Source of the DNA: JAOPZW01 sp963835295
Lineage (GTDB): Bacteria > Actinomycetota > Thermoleophilia > Solirubrobacterales > Solirubrobacteraceae
Reading direction: 5' to 3'
Assembly: GCA_963835295.1 (NCBI GenBank)
Contig: CAWIEX010000014.1
Location: forward strand, 682,001 to 746,000
DNA: 64,000 nucleotides
Shown: positions 60,180 through 64,000 of the stretch, piece by piece
How the letters are laid out: each line of letters opens with the position of its first letter
How positions within the stretch are numbered: the stretch's first letter is position 1
The notes under the pieces: model-generated
Databases searched by the model: none
Seen by the model: the letters and a program-made list of their open reading frames with translations, nothing else
Told to the model about the DNA's origin: nothing
Position numbers and translations under genes: made by a program

Positions 60180-60219
60180 CCGGCTGCCTATGTTATGCAG
60201 CCATCCGGCTGCATGTCAA
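60172..60219 (-). promoter_or_regulatory. Promoter with two identical palindromes for the ArsR-SRPBCC operon
   Basis: Reading the minus strand, TTGACA (60214-60219) and TAACAT (60190-60195) are 18 bases apart, a good -35/-10 pair. GCAGCC-ATCC-GGCTGC occurs at 60197-60212, between them, and again at 60172-60187, over the start codon. The start site should be within about 5 bases of the ATG, so the mRNA may be leaderless. Two operators 25 bp apart suggest tight autoregulation. Confidence 0.7.
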
Positions 60220-60606
60220 GCGACCCGGCTTGCCCGTAGGGGGCCGCCCGTGCAGGAGACGCCGCCGGGCCCGGCAGTGGGTTGCGGTCCGCGGATCACG
60301 CTCATCGGACTCCGCGGGCTCCGTCTGAGGACGTGTCCGCCGCCACCCGCCCCAGGACCGTCCGTGCCCGGCCGACCGCCACCGCCGGCGTCGCGGTCCG
60401 CCGGCGTCTACCGGCTCCGCGGCCGCAGCTCCTGCGCCGAACCGATGCGCGACTGCTCTCCGCCGGAGTGTCGCGCCACCGCCTCTGCCTCCCCGTTGGC
60501 GAGCCAACGGTGGGCCTCCTCGGGGCGCCGGCGGTGGGCGTCGCGGCAGAGGGGCGGCGCTGCTGCGTTCACGCGAATCAGCACCCCAGCCAAAGCCACT
60601 TCCCGC
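60220..60606. other. Gene-free gap
   Basis: Between the ArsR-SRPBCC promoter and the cupredoxin stop no reading frame has protein-like sequence on either strand. I see no clear hairpin or RNA motif. It may be degraded coding DNA. Confidence 0.4.
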
Positions 60607-61173
60607 TCATTTGACGGTCAGAGTTCCCTGCATCCCCGCGGCGCGGTGCGCGTCGACCGAGCAGTAGAAGACGTACTCGCCGGGCGTCAGGTTCGCGGTG
60701 GTGGTCGCCGAACCGCCCGAGATCGTCTTTGTCTGGGCGACAACCTTTGCGCCCTTGGCGACCGTCAGGTTGTGTGGCAGCGAGGAGTTGTTGACCAGCC
60801 GGATCGCAAACCGGCCCGCGCGGACGGTCGCTTGCTTCTTGTCGTAGGCCAGCTTTCCCGTCGGGTCAGCACTCAGGTTCAGTGCGCTCGTGGGCGCCGA
60901 CGAGCCCGTGGGCCCGGCGGCCCCGCCCTCGTTCGTGACCGCCTCCCCGGCGGTGGTCACCGCCGTTGTGAGAGTCGCCGCCACGAGCACCGCCGAGGTC
61001 AACATGACGATGCGCGAGGCCCCGGCCGAACCAGGAAAGTCGGGATGCGTGAACCCAAAGGCGCCCAGCAGCACCGCCCAGGCGGCCAGCAGGCAGCCGG
61101 CGAGGTAGAACGGGGTCTTGCTCGGCTCCGACGCGAACACCCACGCGGCGGTAGCCACGCCTGTCGGGTGCAT
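60607..61173 (-). CDS. Membrane-anchored cupredoxin-like protein
   Basis: A 188-residue protein with two N-terminal hydrophobic segments (FYLAGCLLAAWAVLLGAFGF and IVMLTSAVLVAATLTTAVTT). A plastocyanin-like domain follows with type-1 copper positions: His in NSSLPHNLTVAKG, then Cys, His and Met in YVFYCSVDAHRAAGMQGTL. All four ligands are present. An electron-carrier or copper-sensing role outside the membrane is likely; partners are not in the window. The ATG at 61173 fits the first helix. Confidence 0.85.
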   Translation of the reverse strand: MHPTGVATAAWVFASEPSKTPFYLAGCLLAAWAVLLGAFGFTHPDFPGSAGASRIVMLTSAVLVAATLTTAVTTAGEAVTNEGGAAGPTGSSAPTSALNLSADPTGKLAYDKKQATVRAGRFAIRLVNNSSLPHNLTVAKGAKVVAQTKTISGGSATTTANLTPGEYVFYCSVDAHRAAGMQGTLTVK

Positions 61174-61687
61174 GTGGCCGAGGGTAGCGCCAGGGCTCCC
61201 TGGCGACCACCCTGTGCACCAGACGCCGCGGTCGAGCGCGCCAGCTGGACCGGTTCCTCCCCACCTTGCGATAGCGAGCCGACGCTTGGCGGGACGCATG
61301 CGCCTCTTCCCCGCGCGCGTCCGCAGCGCGGGGGCGGAAACGCCCGGGTCCACGCGGAACCAGGCGCGAGTCGAGCGCAGCTCGGCGGTGATCGGGACGC
61401 TCGATCCCCAGCGCGCAGCTCGCTTGGCGTGGGTCATGACGACCGGCGGCCCCGGCTGGGTGCGCCGGGACTCGCTCGGGGCGAGGATGGCCTGCTGACA
61501 CCGGAGAGCGAGGCCTTTGACGAGCGAGCCGACCGCAGACGTCCTCGGAAGCGACGGCGCGGAGATCGCGGCGGGCCTCGCCGGAGAAACCGGACGTCTG
61601 CCGCCCATTGGCACGCTGCCGAGAGGGTGGCTCGCGTTGGCGTCGAGCAGGTCGGCCGGCGGTGGACGGCGTGCTGGAGATTGGTCG
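61174..61687. other. Gene-free gap
   Basis: About 510 bp between the cupredoxin start and the SRPBCC stop. Open frames exist but read as Arg/Pro/Ser-rich shadows without motifs. I see no RNA gene or operator. Confidence 0.4.
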
Positions 61688-62146
61688 CTAGGCCGCGTTG
61701 CGGCGCGCGGCGGCGACAGCCGTGGCGTGCTCGGCGAGCCCGTCCGTCAGCTTGGCGATGAAGCCGTCGAGTGCGCGGCGCATCAGCCAGCCGGTGGCTG
61801 GCAGCTTCGGGTCGAAGGCCGACACCCAGCGGATCGCCGTCCCCTCGGAGATCGGCTCGAGATCGACGTCGGCGCGGTAGTTGCGGATCGGCAGGTTCGA
61901 GGTGTGGGTGTAAGAGAAGCGGCGGTCCGGGATGAGTTCGACGATCTCGTCGTGGCCGGTGACGCGCCCGGAGCGAAACAGGCGGACGGCGCCGAGACCC
62001 TCGGGCTCCCGTGTGCCGGGCCGCTCAAGCTCGAAGGATTCGATCGGCGACCAGGTGGGCCATCCGGCGCCGTCGCGCAGCAGCGCGTAGACGGTGCCCG
62101 GGTCGGCCGGGGTGGTGGCGTGGTGCTCGATGCGCTGACGTCCCAT
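61688..62146 (-). CDS. SRPBCC-family lipid-transfer-like protein
   Basis: A 152-residue START/SRPBCC protein. GRQRIEHHATTPADPGTVYA begins the fold, with GWPTWSPIESFELE, RFSYTHTSNLPIRNYRADVD and TAIRWVSAFDPKLPATGWLM, ending in a long helix DGFIAKLTDGLAEHATAVAA. The pocket binds hydrophobic ligands in relatives. It is divergent from a TetR regulator with a 32-bp palindrome between, so its expression is probably controlled by that regulator. Confidence 0.85.
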   Translation of the reverse strand: MGRQRIEHHATTPADPGTVYALLRDGAGWPTWSPIESFELERPGTREPEGLGAVRLFRSGRVTGHDEIVELIPDRRFSYTHTSNLPIRNYRADVDLEPISEGTAIRWVSAFDPKLPATGWLMRRALDGFIAKLTDGLAEHATAVAAARRNAA

Positions 62147-62162
62147 GACTCTTCTTCGGAGG

Positions 62163-62194
62163 TGTACCATGTGGTACATGTACCACATGGTACA
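62163..62194. promoter_or_regulatory. 32-bp perfect palindrome, TetR operator candidate
   Basis: Halves TGTACCATGTGGTACA and TGTACCACATGGTACA are reverse complements. Each half is itself TGTACC-N4-GGTACA, so four half-sites for two TetR dimers are arranged head to head. It lies 16 bp from the SRPBCC start and directly before the TetR ATG. Confidence 0.85.
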
Positions 62195-62195
62195 G

Positions 62196-62867
62196 ATGGG
62201 CGCTAGTATCCCCGCGGTGGCGCCCGACCAGGACCGGACGGGATCGCGCGACCGTCTGCTCGCGGGCGCGATGGATCACGTGGCAAAGCACGGCGTCGGC
62301 GACCTCAGCCTGCGCGGCTTGGCCGCGGCGCTGGGCACCAGCCACCGCATGCTCAGCTACCACTTCGGATCCCGCGAGGGGCTCCTGGTCGAGGTGATCC
62401 GCGCGGTCGAGGCTCAGCAGCGCGCGGCGCTGGCCGAGATGCTGCTCGACGCCGACGCGTCGCCGGTAGACACGATGCGCCGCATGTGGCGGCGACTCGC
62501 CGACCCGGCGCTATGGCCCAACGAACGGCTGTTCTTCGAGATTTACGTGCAGGCGCTGCAGGGCAGCCCGCATGCACTCCCGCTCCTCGACGGCATCGTC
62601 GACCTCTGGGTCGATCCGCTGACGAGGATCGCGGTCGCACAGGGACGCCCGGAGGCCGAAGCTCGCGCCGAGGCTCGGCTAGGCGTCGCCGTCACGCGCG
62701 GCCTGCTGCTCGACCTCTTGGCCACAGGTAACCGCGAGGCCGTCGACGCGGCGATGGAGCGGTACATCGCCGCGCTGGCGCCCGCCGGCACAAGCCCACT
62801 CGCAACCGAGGAAGCTCCAGAACGACCGCCCGTTGCGCGACGCGCGACGCGCGGCGGTTCCGCCTGA
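62196..62867 (+). CDS. TetR-family transcriptional regulator
   Basis: A 223-residue protein. The N-terminal DNA-binding part has SRDRLLAGAMDHVAKHGVGD, LSLRGLAAALGTSHRMLSYH then FGSREGLLVEVIRAVEAQQR. The C-terminal ligand domain has FFEIYVQALQGSPHALPLLD and VAVTRGLLLDLLATGNREAV. The ATG at 62196 starts just beyond the palindrome; GTG 62217 is also possible. It should bind the palindrome and repress itself and the SRPBCC gene. Ligand unknown. Confidence 0.9.
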   Translation: MGASIPAVAPDQDRTGSRDRLLAGAMDHVAKHGVGDLSLRGLAAALGTSHRMLSYHFGSREGLLVEVIRAVEAQQRAALAEMLLDADASPVDTMRRMWRRLADPALWPNERLFFEIYVQALQGSPHALPLLDGIVDLWVDPLTRIAVAQGRPEAEARAEARLGVAVTRGLLLDLLATGNREAVDAAMERYIAALAPAGTSPLATEEAPERPPVARRATRGGSA

Positions 62868-63476
62868 GCCGTCCTCCTGACCGCCCACCGGTCAGCGACC
62901 TCGTTCGGCGTCAAGGACCAGCGCTGGATTGCGGTTCATTTGGCCGCGAGCGGCCCAGACCGGTCACGCCCGAGTTGACACGGATCGTTGGGGACGCGAA
63001 AGGGAAGCTGACGCGTTCGGCCTCCAGCCGCAGGACGCAGCGCCGGACGTCGGGTCCGGGAGCGCCCCGGGGGCGTGCAGTCGCGCCGCTGAACCGCATG
63101 AGATGCCGTCGAGCGTGCAGGGTTGTTGTCGCCCGGCGACGGTGAGACCGTCCCGACATGCCCGTAGGGATCGCGCTGACGCTCCCAACGCGTCGGGCCG
63201 GACATCGTTCAATCCGGCCCGATCATCTGCTGCGGTGCACACGCACCGCTATGTGTCCTTCTGAACACCGGTAACGATGGGATGTTCGCTGGAGTGTCCG
63301 GCGGAACCGCCTCCCTTCGACCCTGGTTACGAGAAGGCTCGACTCAACTCTCGCCGGTGAGGGCGTGCGCCGAGCTGTCCTGCCGTTCTCCTCGCGATTC
63401 GGCAGCGCGTGCGTCGGTAGGCCGCACCCGTGAACGCGCGCCCTGCCGATGGGTCATCAGATCACAGGCAGAGGGC
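62868..63476. other. Gene-free gap
   Basis: About 600 bp between convergent TetR and NAD(P)-binding genes. GC is lower than in neighbouring genes in places. Short frames on both strands are not protein-like. One strong hairpin is listed separately. Confidence 0.45.
63193..63222. terminator. 10-bp-stem hairpin in a convergent gap
   Basis: TCGGGCCGGA pairs with TCCGGCCCGA around CATCGTTCAA. This strong stem lies between convergent genes but 330 bp after the TetR stop, and has no T run, so its role is unsure. Confidence 0.4.
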
Positions 63477-64000
63477 TCAGCCGGCGGCGCGCGCGAGCGC
63501 CGAAGGGCTCAGGCGGCTGACGATCGCGGGGGTCTCGTGAACGAGATCGTCGTTCTCGAGGGCCTCCACCATGAACAGGGCGAAGTCCACGCGGCGCGTG
63601 ATGTTGCTCTCGAGGACGGGGTCGCCCACGTGCGGGCTCCACACCGGCAGGCCTTGGCTCTCGCCCTCCTCGAGGTCGCTCCCGCGCACGACGGTCCAGC
63701 GGGTGTCGCTCGCGAACACCCGTCGGCACGCCTCCACCTGATCGTCGAGGTCGGCGAAGCGAGCCAGGCGCGCGAGTGGTCCGAAGACCTTCACGATCGC
63801 CTTGAGCTTCCACGAATAGACGTCCTGACCATCGCGGGTGATGTGCCAACCGCACGAGAACACCAGCCGTGCCCCGGGCTGCGCGTGGTCGAGGACCGCC
63901 TGGGCCGTTCCCGTCGAGTAGCCGTGTACTCCCCGCGGGACGAGCACGACGAGCACCCCGTCGCAGCCCGCGACAGCCCGCTCGATGAGCTCGCGGTCGT
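63477..64000 (-). CDS. NAD(P)-binding (NmrA/SDR-like) protein, partial
   Basis: The 5' end is outside the window. The visible part reads DRELIERAVAGCDGVLVVLV, then GTAQAVLDHAQPGARLVFSC, TRWTVVRGSDLEEGESQGLP, ITRRVDFALFMVEALEND and VHETPAIVSRLSP. These match the second half of atypical short-chain proteins of the NAD(P)H-binding type (NmrA/YwnB-like), where the N-terminal GxxGxxG is missing here. Function unknown. It ends in LSPSALARAAG. Confidence 0.75.
   Translation of the reverse strand, partial: DRELIERAVAGCDGVLVVLVPRGVHGYSTGTAQAVLDHAQPGARLVFSCGWHITRDGQDVYSWKLKAIVKVFGPLARLARFADLDDQVEACRRVFASDTRWTVVRGSDLEEGESQGLPVWSPHVGDPVLESNITRRVDFALFMVEALENDDLVHETPAIVSRLSPSALARAAG

Noticed and set aside
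61118..61498. Plus-strand frame of 126 codons in the cupredoxin upstream gap
   Set aside because: Sequence is Arg/Pro-rich without predicted domains and without a ribosome site.
60607..61614. Long N-terminal extension of the cupredoxin
   Set aside because: The extension lacks motifs and has a biased composition; the membrane helix begins at 61173.
1..64000. CRISPR array, rRNA or insertion sequence
   Set aside because: No regularly spaced repeats, no ribosomal RNA sequence and no transposase gene were found.

Overview
The window is high-GC actinobacterial chromosome. Codons end almost always in G or C, GTG starts are common, and many neighbours overlap by the 4-bp ATGA or GTGA motif. Menaquinone genes, a mycobacterial-type SerC, GluRS with GatCAB, and many small membrane proteins fit the class Thermoleophilia (Solirubrobacterales, Conexibacter or Solirubrobacter-like). 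That placement is inference from gene content; no rRNA or tRNA gene was seen.

Layout: 1-7.5 kb carries serine synthesis (serA partial, serC), an ECF sigma factor with a membrane beta-propeller partner, an AbiEi/DUF559 protein, ilvC, a YihY-family membrane protein and a methyltransferase. 7.6-17.9 kb is a dispersed menaquinone locus (menE, menB, menA, menC, menH, menD, menF), with a MetE-like protein, a ParB-like protein and one small ORF inside it. 18-24.5 kb holds an NfeD-SPFH pair, DoxX (frameshifted), LysE, ilvN-ilvB and small membrane proteins. 24.6-30.3 kb is gatB-gatA-gatC-folD and two HIT proteins. 30.3-35.2 kb is a UvrD/PcrA helicase split by a 358-residue intein, a CAP-domain protein and a queuosine-salvage glycosidase. 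35.2-42.5 kb holds a DMT exporter, an ABC-2 exporter, and a cysteine locus (cysE, cysK) with a flavin-dependent oxidoreductase. 42.5-47.3 kb is a MacAB-like export operon with a lipoprotein and a DUF5666-like protein. 47.4-56.4 kb has an Rrf2 regulator, an HDOD-LuxR fusion, gltX, a secreted cyclase, nfo and dnaE. 56.4-64 kb is regulator-rich: ArsR/MFS, ArsR-SRPBCC/DUF899 and TetR/SRPBCC pairs, each with a palindromic operator candidate, then a cupredoxin and a partial NAD(P)-binding protein.

In metabolism, SerA/SerC supply serine, which CysE and CysK turn into cysteine. IlvBN and IlvC make branched-chain amino acids, with a LysE-type exporter next to ilvN. Chorismate flows through MenF, MenD, MenH, MenC, MenE, MenB and MenA to demethylmenaquinone. 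GluRS and GatCAB make Glu-tRNA and probably Gln-tRNA by transamidation.

Three genes (DoxX, a conserved hypothetical and a lipoprotein), and probably a fourth (YihY), are broken by an apparent single-base loss, each in a short C/G run. I cannot tell sequencing error from mutation. I found no CRISPR array, insertion sequence or clear defence island. The most distinctive elements are the UvrD intein, the three regulator-linked palindromes, the queuosine-salvage gene and the export operon with its low-complexity partners.
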